DNA of 64,000 bases from NCBI GenBank assembly GCA_037179385.1, contig CM074179.1:8060001-8124000 (forward strand). The letters are read 5' to 3'. The DNA comes from Holothuria scabra (taxonomy: Eukaryota > Echinodermata > Holothuroidea > Aspidochirotida > Holothuriidae). Below the pieces are notes generated by a model that saw only the letters and a list, made by a program, of their open reading frames with translations, was not told the origin of the DNA and ran no database searches. The translations under genes were made by a program, and so were the position numbers. Numbering within the stretch: position 1 is the first letter of the stretch; every line of letters starts with the position of its first letter. Below are positions 13,525 to 25,410 of this stretch, in pieces.

Positions 13525-15838
13525 GGAAATTCATAAAGCCGTATATGTATAGCCTATTTTAAAGTAATTCGCTCGACCTTCTAACCTTTGTCGAAAAGTA
13601 TACGGGGAACTGAAATATAAGCCTACAGAACTGTCATCTTATAACAAAAAAACTGAAAGTTCATTGAGAAATTTCTCTCCTTCTTTGGTAGTCTACGGTA
13701 TGCTACTATTCTACTGAGTTGAATATGCATGAGTAGTATAAATGTTAAAAAAGTCTAAATATTTGCCCGAATTACCGAACCCCACCGTGCCCACCGTGCC
13801 CACCATACGCCACTTAAAGATGCGTTGATTATTTCCGCAATTGTAAAACTGTCCCCTCCTCACAAAAATCCACTGGGCTTCGCTTCTTTTTTCCCCAGAG
13901 CCAAAATAGTCTCTTAAGACCAGTCCCTAGTCATCTCCTGCCACTCTGAATGAGGACTTAACTATAATTAAGTGGTCTTGGATTCATTGCGTATTTTAAT
14001 AATAAGTACTGAGATTGTAAAACATAGAAATTGGGAAATTAAAAAACAACAAAGCAACGGTACTGGAATATGTCCGTTCGTTCAGGGATCTGTCACTTTT
14101 GGGCATGACCTTCAAGAAGAGAAGCCTACATCTGGGTCAAACTGCCCGTGTCTGGTCGATAAACTAAACCCATATATAGCTACAAGTCAAAGTACTGGGA
14201 CCGGCGTACGTGCACTTCAAACCTGAAGGGAGCTGCCCTTAGTAACACTGTCAGCTGCTGGCTTTCCTCAAATCGTCTTCGCGGTGAGATATGAAAGAAT
14301 TATTACTTTATTTAGATTACAGACAAGGGAGTTGCTAACGGAACGTGACCTCCGTGAAAGGTCTAGTAATTCGTGTTTGAGAGTGAAAGTACTACATACA
14401 GTAGGCCCAGCTAGTTATCGTCGTTTGTTTTATAACAGAAGGATTAGTAACTCAGAGGAAAGAAGTTGAAACTGTATAGTTTTGTGACAACTACGAACCT
14501 ATACATATGTGTTTATCTATTATAGCGGAATCGACAAGTTGAAGTTTAAATGGTAAGCAGGCAGTGTCCATAGACAGTTCTTCGGTGCGCCGTATGAAAG
14601 AGAAAATCTACAGGAAATAATGCTCTGGTTGGATGTCTTCCTATTTATTTTCACACCAGCTTGTCATGGAAATATCGTTGTTTGGAACTGGTTTTTCAGT
14701 GATGAACAAAAAGCCTGAATAGGCCTAAAGATCATAACATAGGCTCTTTGCCGGATCTTAACAACTTTAGAGAGGAACAATTGGTAAAAAATAAATGCCG
14801 TAAAGAAGTGTTTCACCAACTTATGCGAATCATGATATTCTTCATAGTTCGGCAACCGCCAGTTTACTCTGTGTTAGATCTAGATCGATAAAGCCAACCT
14901 GTCATGGACGATGATTTGATTTAGCCGGCAATAGGCAACCAGGTCTACAAGGGCCCGCAAGAGTGAACTATCACGCAAGAGTCGGCACAACGACATTATA
15001 AATTTGAATTACTTTCAACTTCGAAGGTTAGCTCATATCTCTGATCTGGTTAACATGTTTCTCATCGATCAACAGAGACCGATGAAAGTATCTTGAGTGA
15101 GACGTTGTGTGTACAAATACGGGTTTATCTTCATTATTTCATTGACTATATAGCTGTATAGTGACTGTGCTATTTACGTGCTGAAAAACGGACACGGCCA
15201 GACGGTGAAAAGATTCATAATCCATGGCCGAAATCCCAAAAGACTGAATACCAACATTACCCTCATAAACGGAAACCAGTGGAACTATAATACCACTCCC
15301 GAAGAGCCACGTCAGTCCCTAAAAATTCTAAGTAAGCTGAACTCGCCAATCGAAAAACGAAACACCACCTTCCCATAGAAAACCACGAACACTGCTCACG
15401 AAGAGCCACAACCACCAAACAAGTAGCTGCCTCGAAGGGCCACCATCCGAAAGGCTCGCGAGGGGTCGGTGTCCACTTTTGCCATTTTTACAGTATAATG
15501 ACTAGTATGACAATCGAGAGACTTCAGTCAGTACAGTAGTTTCTGTATTCTGAAGATTCCTATGATGAGATACGCTTGGGAGCAACGTACAGCGCTGAAA
15601 AAGGCCGGTAGGCTTAAATAATTTCATTTTTATTTGCCGAATGGAGGAATGACATTCTGCATTGGCCACCGTTCTAAATACAATCCGGAAGTTCAAAATT
15701 TTTATCACCATACATAGTCCAGCAAGGAAAAATAAAATGTTTTCTAAAAGGAAAAGTTATGAGAAGTGTGGTTTAGGACTGGGTAATAAAACTGAGCTAA
15801 AACAAGGAAATGAAAAGCGACATCAGAGCACATGAATT
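13525..15838. other. no gene seen; unit interior
   Basis: No supported gene. Short plus-strand ORFs at 13972-14226, 14284-14469 and 15178-15378 are open in both copies, but at this level of identity that says little. The 15150-15480 stretch has a higher GC content and repeated GAAGAGCCAC motifs, and could be the 5' part of an unrecognised retroelement. I cannot name it. Confidence 0.5.
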
Positions 15839-16169
15839 CAGGGTTCTAGCCAGGAAAAATGCCCAACCGAGTGGGAGTTCATTGACATTATGTCATTCTC
15901 ACGTAATGCTGGCCATATCTCAAGATCTAAATGACATAGTCTGTGGTCAGTTACATGATTTTTCGTTATTGACAATACCAGTACAATCATTCAATTGGAT
16001 GTTATGTATCTGATACTGTGTATCCTAATGTAAATTACACTATGAGTGTGATGAAAATCAAACTGGGCAATGACGTTCAAACTGGGTGTTGAAATTTCAA
16101 ACTGGGTGCTGACTCAGTAAATTCAAACTGGGTGCAGCACCCAGTTTGAATGGCCTGGCTAGAACCCTG
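15839..16169. mobile_element. MITE with CAGGGTTCTAGCCAGG ends
   Basis: The 331-bp segment begins CAGGGTTCTAGCCAGG and ends with the exact reverse complement CCTGGCTAGAACCCTG, a perfect 16-bp terminal inverted repeat. Internally TTCAAACTGGGTG (or close variants) recurs about four times between 16045 and 16135, followed by its inverse, making a perfect hairpin (arm 15 bp, spacer 1 bp) at about 16119-16149. The flanks do not show a convincing 8-bp duplication, so the hAT placement is only suggested by the CAGGG..CCCTG ends. Confidence 0.78.
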
Positions 16170-17156
16170 TCAGAATACTAGCATTATTTCCTACTTCGAT
16201 TTGGAATTGGTTGATACGATACTCAAGTACACTAGGTCCGGCCTGCCAACGGATACTCAGCATGAAAACTGTCTTATCGGGGTCACAGCCTCGGGTAGAA
16301 AAGCATAACGTTATGAACATTTTAAGCCTAAGATTTCGCCAATTCATCGCACAAAGGTAAGCAACGCAAACATGTTTACTTGCCTATTTGTACTCAAATG
16401 ATATACTGTTTACCGTATCTTTCCTACCAGTCTGTATTGGGAGGAAATTTCACATCCCGCACCCGTGAGCTGGTTTTCAATTCGTATGATGGGAACGGAT
16501 GTATCCCCTTTTAAATAAATTTGGTTCAAAATCATTGTTTTGATTAGAATATGGGGTGAAACGGGGCTATGGACTGTTCTTTTCCAACCTTTCCTAATTA
16601 CGATAAAAGTGTAGGGAAGGTTTTATTGTGGATCTAGGCCAATTTAAAAACCTGATTGGTCCACTGGCCCAATTCTTTCATATCCATCCCAAGAGACCCA
16701 AGAAGCCCTCTGTGGGCTGGGGTGTAGGATATGCATACGGTATTTCCTGCCTGTCTCAAGAGGCGAGTAAAGGGAAGGACTTGTACGGTTTCTAACGGGT
16801 TGTACCATTTTTGAAACCGCATTTAAACTTAAGTTTTATCTAATTGACACTGTATAACACATTCGTGTGGTTTGTCGATAAATCTCATCTAACTCCATCC
16901 TACGAGTTCGAAAAAGAGAGAAAAAAGGACCCGCCACCTGCACAGCACTGCAGTTTTGTCACAAAGTATAAGATCGACATTTCAGCAGTGATCAACATTA
17001 TAGGGAATTATAACACTATGCCTCCTGCAACTTTACTAAGCTGATCATAATGACGTGATTTTGTATACATATATCCGATGTATTTCTAAAACAGGCTATA
17101 ACGTTTCTTTAAAAATTAAATTATTCACTATAACTTTTTCAAAAGTCCCCCGACAC
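16170..17156. other. no gene seen
   Basis: No supported gene, RNA or mobile element. The small ORFs have no recognisable motif. Confidence 0.5.
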
Positions 17157-17404
17157 TCTGGCAAAATGTCAGGGGCGAAACCAAAATAATACTCCCGACG
17201 GAGCCCTGCTCTCTAAAAGAGTTACATACGCTTCCTAAAGGAGCTATATGTCCCTGAAGGACACAAACTTGACCAACCTCTCAACCTTCTGTCAGATCTC
17301 TATTTATATCATGGGTCTGTTATGAGCGGTCCCGTTCTACAATGACTGAAAATTAAGTTAACGCAGAATGTCAAATAGGGTTTCGCTCCTGGCATTTCGC
17401 CAGA
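17157..17404. mobile_element. 248-bp inverted-repeat element
   Basis: The left end TCTGGCAAAATGTCAGGGGC and right end GCTCCTGGCATTTCGCCAGA form terminal inverted repeats that continue into GAAACC, about 27 bp with three mismatches. The interior holds short repeated phrases such as CTAAAGGAGC and CCTGAAGGAC. No clear target duplication and no ORF. Superfamily unknown. Confidence 0.65.
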
Positions 17405-17437
17405 TTGTTGTGGACATTGGTTAAAGCACCTTTATAG

Positions 17438-17935
17438 ATGTCAACGCTTTATATGGAAAAGGAGCGAATTATTCAGGACTGGGCTATGGATTATCGAGCT
17501 GGTACCAGTACAACCTTTGTAGTTGCAGCCCCTATGTATGTTCGCGATTTGACAAATGCGCGCTATTTCAAGACTACTGGTTACCGGGCTTGTACCAGTA
17601 CAACCGTTACAGTTGCACTCTCTTTTATGACAAAGAAGTATTTTTCAAGAATAGGCTATGGATTATCGGTTTTCAGTACAGCTTTTACAGCTGCAGCCTA
17701 TATGTAGGCCCGTGATTTGACAAATGAGTGCATTATTCACTGCATGGTTACTGGGCTTGTACCAGTACAACCTTTATAGGTGCAACCGATGTAAGCTGAT
17801 AAGCCCTTGGTGTGGCACATGAACGCATTATTCAAGACTACCTGTAGAACATGAACAAAAGCTTAGATGATCTGAGAGCGCGTTATTACAGATTAGCGGT
17901 AATGGTATGGGCTTTGTACCAGTACAACCTTGATA
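17438..17935. repeat. decayed tandem repeat, about 87 bp
   Basis: The phrase GTACCAGTACAACC recurs near 17501, 17592, 17759 and 17916, with a decayed TTTTCAGTACAGC version near 17676. Linked phrases are ATTATTC, TGACAAATG and GTTGCAGCC. Spacing of the first copies is about 85-90 bp. The 89-aa ORF at 17438-17707 reads through these repeats and is not a gene. Confidence 0.7.
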
Positions 17936-18542
17936 ACTTCGTACTTGTGTAATGAATTTCCATCTCGGTATATCCATGGCAAGTATCGCACTGTTACAAA
18001 ATGGAGACTTGTCCAAAATAAAAAGTTGTGTGTTGTTGTTATATTCTTAACAATGTATATCCAGCTTTTTGCTGTTTTCTATAATAAATTTGTTTTTTCA
18101 AAGTCACATTACTGTTTCTTGTTGAAGTCATATTTTACGCTTCTAAAATTGAAAAATGTTCATGTGTGCTTTTAAAGTTAGATATTTAATGATGAAACAG
18201 AGACTTTATTAACTGCTTCCAAACAAAATTCAATTTTTCCTCTGAAAGTCGTTATTCTAAGGAATCATAAATAAAGTGAAATATTTTACTGGAAAAAATT
18301 ATACGTTAATTTTTAAATCGATTTTTTTAAAGTAAAAACACCAATAACCCTATTTCCTATTTTTTGAAAGTATTTCCTACGGCCTTAGTTATTCAAGTCT
18401 TTCAATACTGAATGTCTGCAGAATGTCCTATCTAAACTCATGAGGTATGGGAGTTATACAAGTCCTTCTAAATTCATGGGGTACAGTATGAGTTAGATGG
18501 AATTTTACTCTACTAGTTTTACTTTACTTGTTTCACAGCCCA
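17936..18542. other. AT-rich stretch across the unit's right edge
   Basis: AT-rich non-coding DNA. Homology with copy 2 stops at 18386 with no obvious inverted repeat or target duplication at the break. Just after it, TCCTATCTAAACTCATGAGG and CCTTCTAAATTCATGGGG form a loose direct repeat. Confidence 0.6.
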
Positions 18543-18762
18543 GTTTCCAACCTATTGGTTCAAGTCAAGCCAGCCACAGCCTTTTTTCCAGTTGTGGCTC
18601 ACTGGCTTGTTTTCTCTACTACACGGCATATCCTGAGCAACAAGCACAATAGCAGCAGGTTCCATTTTTACAGTTTTCGGTATGACTGAGCCAGGACTTG
18701 AACTCCTAACCTCAAGACTGCAGGTCTGATACTCTAAGCACTTTACCATGCAGTGGGTCCAA
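18543..18762 (-). repeat. tRNA-derived SINE
   Basis: Read on the minus strand, 18762-18686 is a degenerate tRNA with A-box-like GCATGGTAAAGTGC and B-box GAGTTCAAGTCC, followed by a body containing GAACCTGCTGCTATTGTGC and the GTGAGCCACAACTGG phrase. Body phrases recur at 28381-28510 and 32833-32945, which shows a dispersed family. The 83-aa ORF on the same strand is the SINE itself. Confidence 0.7.
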
Positions 18763-19573
18763 CTGTATGGAGTAGGACAATTCATATTGCTGTGTTGGTT
18801 CACAAAGAGTTGATCTTGATAATGAAAATGTCCAATGAACAGGCATGCACATGATCAAGTAAAATGACATAAAAGCCCTGTAAAATGTTCATGATGATGC
18901 ATCATGGACAAAGAACTCACTCACTATCCATACCACTGTATGCAACACAACTTACCATGACCAGACTGTCTCATCATGGTGAGAAACTGACAACCTTCTT
19001 GTGCTTACTACTATTATGAGGGAGGTGTCCACATTATGCAACCAGTAGCAGATCAAAGGAGGAGCTCCCCATAATAAGCGAATTTAGCAATTTGACATGC
19101 AGATACACAGATCCTTAAAATTATAAGAATAAACAAGCTAATCCCACAACTACAACACATGTTAAAAATTTAAGACTACCTGAAAATTTGGGTAAATCAT
19201 TCTTTCTTAATCCAGCCATAACATAAAGAGCAATCGTAAATGAAGTTCTAGGCAACGGACTGTCTAAATTGCCTTTTTGGTGCTAAAATATCAATTTAAT
19301 CTCTTAAAGTAGGACTGTGTCCCTATTTTTGTTATACTTAGTGTTGTATGCACATACTGCATGAAGACAAGAGAAGACCATACACTATGTTCTGAGCTCG
19401 GTTTGTGTATCCCATGCTGTGCACCAAATCCATGTGCCAATGAATAGCCAAACTAGTTTATTGTGTCCTTAAATAAACTTTTTTATCTTGTATGGAAGAG
19501 ACCAGGAAGGATATGTCATCCACAATTTCATACAAAACTGGTCTTCACAAATTTCATTCCTAAAGTCAGTCAC
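18763..19573. other. no gene seen
   Basis: Non-coding sequence with no recognisable repeat. ATGATGATGCATCATGG near 18890 is a short palindrome. Confidence 0.5.
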
Positions 19574-22500
19574 AGTCACAATAGGGCTGTGAACATATAG
19601 CGATTAATCGCTAAACAATCCCATGTGTAACAGTAGCGTAGCCAGCGGGGGGGCAGGGGGGGCAGAGTGCCCCCCCACAGAAATTTTGGGGACGCGATGG
19701 GCGATGTTGAAAAAATGAAGGGGAGCCAAAAAAATAAAAAAAAAAAAATAAAAAAAAAACGGCAAGAGGAGGGAGGGAATCGGGGACATTTTTTTTTTAC
19801 AGTTTTTCAGGGGGGGGGGCTCTTAGTCGTTACGATAAAGTATGCAGTCCCGACGGCGACTAGTCTCCCCGATGGTTAACCTGTTTTTGCTCAAGGGACA
19901 ATTTCCTAATAAGAACCCCAATTTTCTAATGTGGGGCTACGCCATGGCCAGATTCACTCCAGCTCTTTCAGTACTAATTCCACATGCTCCAGAAATTGTA
20001 AGTCCCTCTTACCAAGTAACTGGTAGGCAGGAGGTGCACAGGTTATGCAGTGAGGTCAGAATTTTATCCCATATCACAAAGCCTAGTTGCTGTTCTCGTG
20101 TGTTTATGTGATAGGTCAGATGGTGAGCCACTCACGGAGCATAGTTTGGCTATTTTATCGGGTATTCCGAGGTGGTTTTACACAATGTATGTTATTCCCG
20201 ATATACGTGTCTACAACCCCTACAGTTTTTATTTTTTTTTCTTTTTGTTCTTAATAATAGAGAGACAGTTATTTTGTGAGTCTACTCAAAAATTTCGCTT
20301 TGCAATTTCACGATTCAGATTCAAAAAGAACACTAACTCGGCTTTTAAAATATTGAGGAACATTGTGGAAAGTGTGCCCAAGGCTGCAATGATATGCAGG
20401 ATAGTTAGTCTCCTTCATACCACCCTCTCGACATAGGGGCTGTGGAACTTGTGGTCGCTGGCATGGCCGGCGCCTCTGTCGGGATAACCTGTCGCTTCTC
20501 ACGGTCGGTCGTTAGTTACTTTGGCTTTCACAAGAGTTATTTCTGCGATAAACCCCAAAATGTTCGGCACGCTTGCACACTCTTCCTCAGTTCATACTCA
20601 GAGCTCAATATAGTACAAACCTTCATCTTTTTCATGTAAATTAATAAGTAGAATAAATGGATTAATGTTCATGTCGGAATTTCATCTCATTTCGCTAAAC
20701 TTAGTTAATTATCTCTTGTGTCAGTCGTAAGGCACGGACTCGAAGAAGAAATTACAATATAATTTGTGTCCTGAGAAATCTAAATGCCGGGACAATTTAT
20801 TGACCTATATAAGATTTAAATAAGTACAGATTCTTCTAGTGTAGGCTAACCCCCAAAATTTTTGCCTCCTTTTCCACGTTAAATCAGTGCGAAATATCTT
20901 CCTCTAGCATATGTACAAATTTGGGATGTCGCAGACATGGCTGCGAATGACAGGTATAGTCTACAGGTTTTCTTCAAACCTCCTCATCAACTCATCGACC
21001 GTATCCTGGCTGTCGGGCTTGGGTCGCTACTCCACCCTGCCCCTCCCCCGTCAGAGAGTGGCCCTTTCTGGCTGGCAAATCCTACGCCTCAAGCCTGAGG
21101 GAAGACACATTTTTCCACTTTATGACTTGTATATGTAATGAAGCAATGAACTAAAATAAATACTTTGGAGAGAGCTGCAACTATTTGGAGGGGGCTGTCA
21201 ATTTCACTAGAGGACGTGTCGCCCTCTAAAACTCCCTATGGAGAACACTGAATCTAGTATAAAAAGAACAAAATATAGCACCATATTGCATTTGCTCTTT
21301 CGAGACAGCAAACATTCCAAAGGGGAAGGTGACACCCAGAGACAGGCCCGTGGTCAGGGGGGGTGGGTTCAGGGTTCGGGTGACTTAGTCCCACTTCATA
21401 CCTAATTTTTTCTTATTTTTAATTTTTTTTTTTTTTTTTATTTAAATGGAGTTTCATGCTTTTTCAGGGCAAAATGTCAATTCCGTTTCGGTTTAGCTAA
21501 ATAAATGTAAGCCTTATGAGTAGCTGTTTTGTTCCAGTGCTAATACACAATTCCCTAGGGCTCAATTGACTCGCATCGAGTAACCTTCTTACAGTCACAC
21601 ACTAACCCTGCTAACTCTCGAGGAATAAGGAAAACATTGATACAAGATTGAAAATGTCCAAAATTCCAATCCTCTAGGTGTTCACCAGCAGACGCCTTTC
21701 AATTTTGATGTAAAATCTCCTTGGGGCAGGAGGGGAGAACCATACCTTCTCCCCGTTCGGTCGCCGGCTCTCACCGGGCGCTTTCTGGGCCTCCTCAAGA
21801 AACTGCCACACCCCAGTGGCGGCGAGAAAATGAAAAGTTTGGGCTGTGTGCTGCATGTTCAGTCCCTCAGTATTTGTCAAGTGCTCCACCAAGAAGGAGA
21901 ATTTCGGGTTAGGGCTGAACGACTCTGCTTAAAACACTGAAGCGTCAGTTCCGGCCATCTGAGGGGTTTGTAAACCAAAATTTTTCTTGTACGCCTCCGC
22001 TACTAATCGATGTTAGAGCTCCGCTTAGAAACATGTATTAACATTTTTCATAGATTGATTTTTTTTTGCATTAATTGAGAAATATCAGAAATGAGATCCA
22101 TATTTCTAGACTAGGAACATGCAGCATAAAACAATCGGGAAGTGCCGTTTCCTGCCATCTGAGGGGTTTCTAAAACCAAAAATTTTCTTGTACGCTCCGC
22201 GCCAACCGATGGTGGCCCTCCGCTTAGATAGTCCCGTCAGTCAAGATTGGGGACGATGAGCCGACTTTGCCCCCCCACAAGAAAATCCTGGCTATGCCCC
22301 TGATGTGTAATAAACGTTTGGTACAAAGCTACAAGCGATTAATGGCAAAACTTGTTTTAGACATTTTGTTAGAGTACAAATGGAAAGAAAAAATTTTTAT
22401 CCATTTGCATACTCTGAAGATCCTTGGGTTTTGTTAAATGAGACATTCTGGGCATATTTGAACCTTGCAGGCTTCAAAGTTTTAGAATAATTTGATTTTA

Positions 22501-22677
22501 CCATGCAAGATAACAGCAATTACTACTTCTGCATTACATTCAGTATCAATTACTACATACTGAAATTATTTTTATTTTGTTGTGACAAGGTAATCTCGAT
22601 TAATCGCTAAACGATCACAAATTTTTGAGGTTAAACGTTTAGTTATTTTGCTAAACGTTCACAGCCCTAAATCACAA
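19574..22677. mobile_element. older hAT-like MITE split by a later insertion
   Basis: TAGGGCTGTGAAC at 19582 and GTTCACAGCCCTA ending at 22669 are terminal inverted repeats extending imperfectly to about 20 bp. They are flanked by AGTCACAA (19574-19581) and AATCACAA (22670-22677), an 8-bp duplication with one difference. Without the inserted element at 19631-22302 and one copy of its target site, the element is about 400 bp. A perfect palindrome AGCGATTAATCGCT lies at 19599-19612, and CGATTAATCG recurs near 22597. No ORF. Confidence 0.82.
19623..22310. mobile_element. 2.7-kb non-autonomous hAT element, copy A
   Basis: The element is 19631-22302. Ends are CAGTAGCGTAGCCAG and, inverted, CTGGCTATGCCCCTG, the CAGGGGCrTAGCCAGG type typical of hAT. 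The 8-bp target duplication ATGTGTAA is perfect (19623-19630 and 22303-22310). G-rich and C-rich runs lie just inside the ends. It is homologous along its length to 56995-59733. The longest ORF (20050-20436, 128 aa) is not conserved in copy B and has no transposase motif, so it needs a transposase in trans. A phrase containing GCCATCTGAGGGGTTT and CTCCGCTTAGA occurs twice, 200 bp apart (about 21954 and 22154). Confidence 0.92.
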
Positions 22678-23303
22678 GCAACGTACCACATCAATCTCAT
22701 GAGGGTAGGTTGCATAACTGTTGCAAAGAATTGCAAACGTAGCAAAACTTTTGTTACATGTCTAAATAATCTTGTCAGAAGGATTTTGCATTGAGTAACA
22801 TATTGTGTACAGCAGGGCTTAAGGGTAACACTCCTATCGTTGCACATTCCTTTTTATGTGAACGTTATGACAAGACAAATAATTCTCTGATCAGATTGTT
22901 ATCAATAGCCTTGATATGCACAACAGTAACACTACTGTGTATCTGTGCCTATTAACTTGTGAATTGCATGTAAATCCCAATCAATCATTTAATTGTAAAC
23001 TAAACACCTACCGGCTTACTCAAATGCACAATATCAATTCTAGTTTGAAATGCATATATGACTTTCTTATTGGCTCATTAGATTTATATGCAAATTCAGC
23101 TGCAGCAACTGGATAGCACTGCATGATACATAGGTCTACAAAGTTCATTTCAATTTGGCAAGACCCCCACATTCTTTTGACTGCAAAGGAAATCACTCAA
23201 AATTTAGAACCAGAATGCAAAAATGCATTGAGGTTTGGTTGATACATAAATGTTCTGTTTCAAAGAGTGCCATCATGCACCATTATCTTCTCATTCAAAT
23301 GTT
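22678..23303. other. no gene seen
   Basis: AT-rich non-coding sequence leading into the minisatellite. No supported gene. Confidence 0.5.
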
Positions 23304-24490
23304 GAGATATCGCATTAACAAGGTTTTCAGACTTTGACTCCTGGTGACCCCAGATGACCTTTGACCTCCTCCAAAAACAACAGGGACCATCTTCTGACTA
23401 TAACGCATCCACATACCAAATATGAAATACATACAAGTTTCCTACCTTGAGATATCACGTTAACAAGGTTTTCAGACTTTGACCCCTGGTGACCCCGGAT
23501 GACCTTTGACCTCCACCAAAAACAATAGGGATCATTTTCTGGCTATAACGCATCCATATACCAAATATGAAATCTATACAAGCGTCCTACCTTGAGATAT
23601 TGTATTGACAAAATTTTCAGACTTTGACCCCTGGAGACCCCAGATGACCTTTGACCTCAGCCAAAAACAGTAAGGACCATCCTCTGACCATAACGCATCC
23701 ACATACCAAATATGAAATCTATACAAGTTTCCTACCTTGAGATATCACATTTACAAGGTTTTCAGACTTTGACCCCTGGTGATCCGAGATGACCTTTGAC
23801 CTCCGCCAAAAACAACAGGGACCATCTTCTGACTATAACGCATCCACATACCAAATATGAAATCTATACAAGTTTCCTACCTTGAGATATCACGTCAAAC
23901 AAGGTTTTCAGACTTTGACCCCTGGTGACACCAGATGACCTTTGACCTCCGCCAAAAACAACAGGGATAATCTTCTGACTATAACGCATCCACATACCAA
24001 ATATGAAATCTATACAAGTTTCCTACCTTGAGATATCACGTTAAACAAGGTTTTCAGACTTTGACCCCTGGTGACACCAGATGACCTTTGACCTCCACCA
24101 AAAACAATAGGGACCATTTTCTGGCTATAATGCATCCACATACCAAATATGAAATCTTTACAAGTTTCCTACCTTGAGATATCACGTTAACAAGGTTTTC
24201 AGACTTTGACCCCTGGTGACCCCAGATGACCTTTGACCTCCACCAAAAACAATAGGGACTATCTCCTGACCATAGCCCATCCACATACTCAAATTTGAAA
24301 TCTGTCAAAGCTTCCAAACTTGAGATATAGTGTCAACGAGATTTTCAGACTTTGACCCCGGTGACCCCAGATGACCTTTGACCTCCACCAAAAACAATAG
24401 GGTTGTTCCTCTCAACATGGCTCATCTATGTACCAAGTTTGAAAACAATCAGACATTCCTATCTTGAGATATCGTGTTAACCAGCAAAGT
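23304..24490. repeat. 145-bp minisatellite with DR1 sites
   Basis: Tandem units start at GAGATAT: 23304, 23449, 23594, 23739, 23884, 24030, 24176, 24322 and a partial one at 24466, so the period is 144-146 bp. Each of the eight full units has TGACCTTTGACCT (starts 23355, 23500, 23645, 23790, 23936, 24082, 24227, 24372), a perfect DR1 direct repeat of the nuclear-receptor half-site AGGTCA. A TTTGACCCCTGGTGACC block beside it adds related half-sites. The array ends in a CA microsatellite. The 87-aa minus-strand ORF inside it is a repeat artefact. Confidence 0.95.
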
Positions 24491-24493
24491 GTC

Positions 24494-24553
24494 ACAAACA
24501 CACACATACACACACCTACACACACACATACACGCATACATACACACACACAC
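24494..24553. repeat. (CA)n-rich microsatellite
   Basis: About 60 bp of CACACA/CATACA directly at the end of the 145-bp array, perhaps part of the same element. Confidence 0.9.
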
Positions 24554-25171
24554 CATCATGAATGCATTGGTTTCTCTTATCATCGAAACCGAAAACCAGC
24601 TAAATTTTGCTAGTCTCCAGTAAACAAGTCAGAATGGGCGAATCTATTGTGATGTTCAAAATATTAACTACCTATTAAAACTAATTACTATTAAAAGGGT
24701 TATTTTTTCATGTATTTGAAAATTTAATCAATCTACAGTAACATCACATGGCTGGGAAACACTAAAGCCAAATAATAAATTAGAATACTGGGAAGTCAAA
24801 ATCTGCAGGCTCTACTTTCCTTCAGCCTTTCCAAGACAAAACAAATCTAAGTAAAACCATGTCAACAATACTACTTTTGAAAATTGAAGACAAACGTCAT
24901 AACCATCTCACCAACATCAGATCCTCCTCTTCTTTCTGTCATCCATTGACCCGAAGTCCAGAAGTGGTCTGGATCTCTGGACATCAAACGTGAAAATGCA
25001 TTTGTGAAAACTGGATTAGAGGAAGTACTCGGCAACCTCTGGAAAATTCAATAAACAAGAACAAAAGCTAGAATTATCCTTATAATAACTAAATAGATCA
25101 TTTATGCATAGCTGTAACCTCTGCATTGCATTTTCACACAAAATAACCACCTATAGACGAATCTGATAAGG
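24554..25171. other. no gene seen
   Basis: Non-coding sequence without recognisable elements. Confidence 0.45.
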
Positions 25172-25410
25172 ACTTGTGCTTAGTGACTGTAGGCAGTCAT
25201 TATTGGGGTCCATCAGTCTTAAATCATCTTCATTTATTGTCTAGATGAATTTTTCAAAAACTCATATTCAGTGAAATTGAAAAAATCAATATACAACCTA
25301 GTGTACAACTATCCATGATATAGCCAAGCAAAGAAATTAAAATATTAAAAGGTGATAGACCCTAGTTATGTTCGACTGAAATCAGACCATCACTTGCTGT
25401 CCCGATTCAT
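25172..25410 (+). mobile_element. MITE, GTGACTGTAGGC/GGGGTCCATCA family, copy 1
   Basis: This segment is an imperfect reverse complement of 27939-28174. Within each copy, the left end (TTAGTGACTGTAGG..GGGGTCCATCA) and right end (GATAGACCCTAG..GACTGAAATCAG) are themselves imperfect inverted repeats. Both copies share the central GTGTACAA.TATCCATGATA. This is a dispersed inverted-repeat element without coding capacity. Exact ends and target duplication are not resolved. Confidence 0.68.

Noticed and set aside
20050..20436. 128-aa plus-strand ORF
   Set aside because: It lies inside the 2.7-kb hAT element, has no transposase motif, and is not conserved in the other element copy.
24054..24317. 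87-aa minus-strand ORF
   Set aside because: It reads through the 145-bp minisatellite; the period is not a multiple of three.
23304..24490. CRISPR-like array
   Set aside because: The units are continuous 145-bp tandem repeats without unique spacers, in a eukaryotic context.
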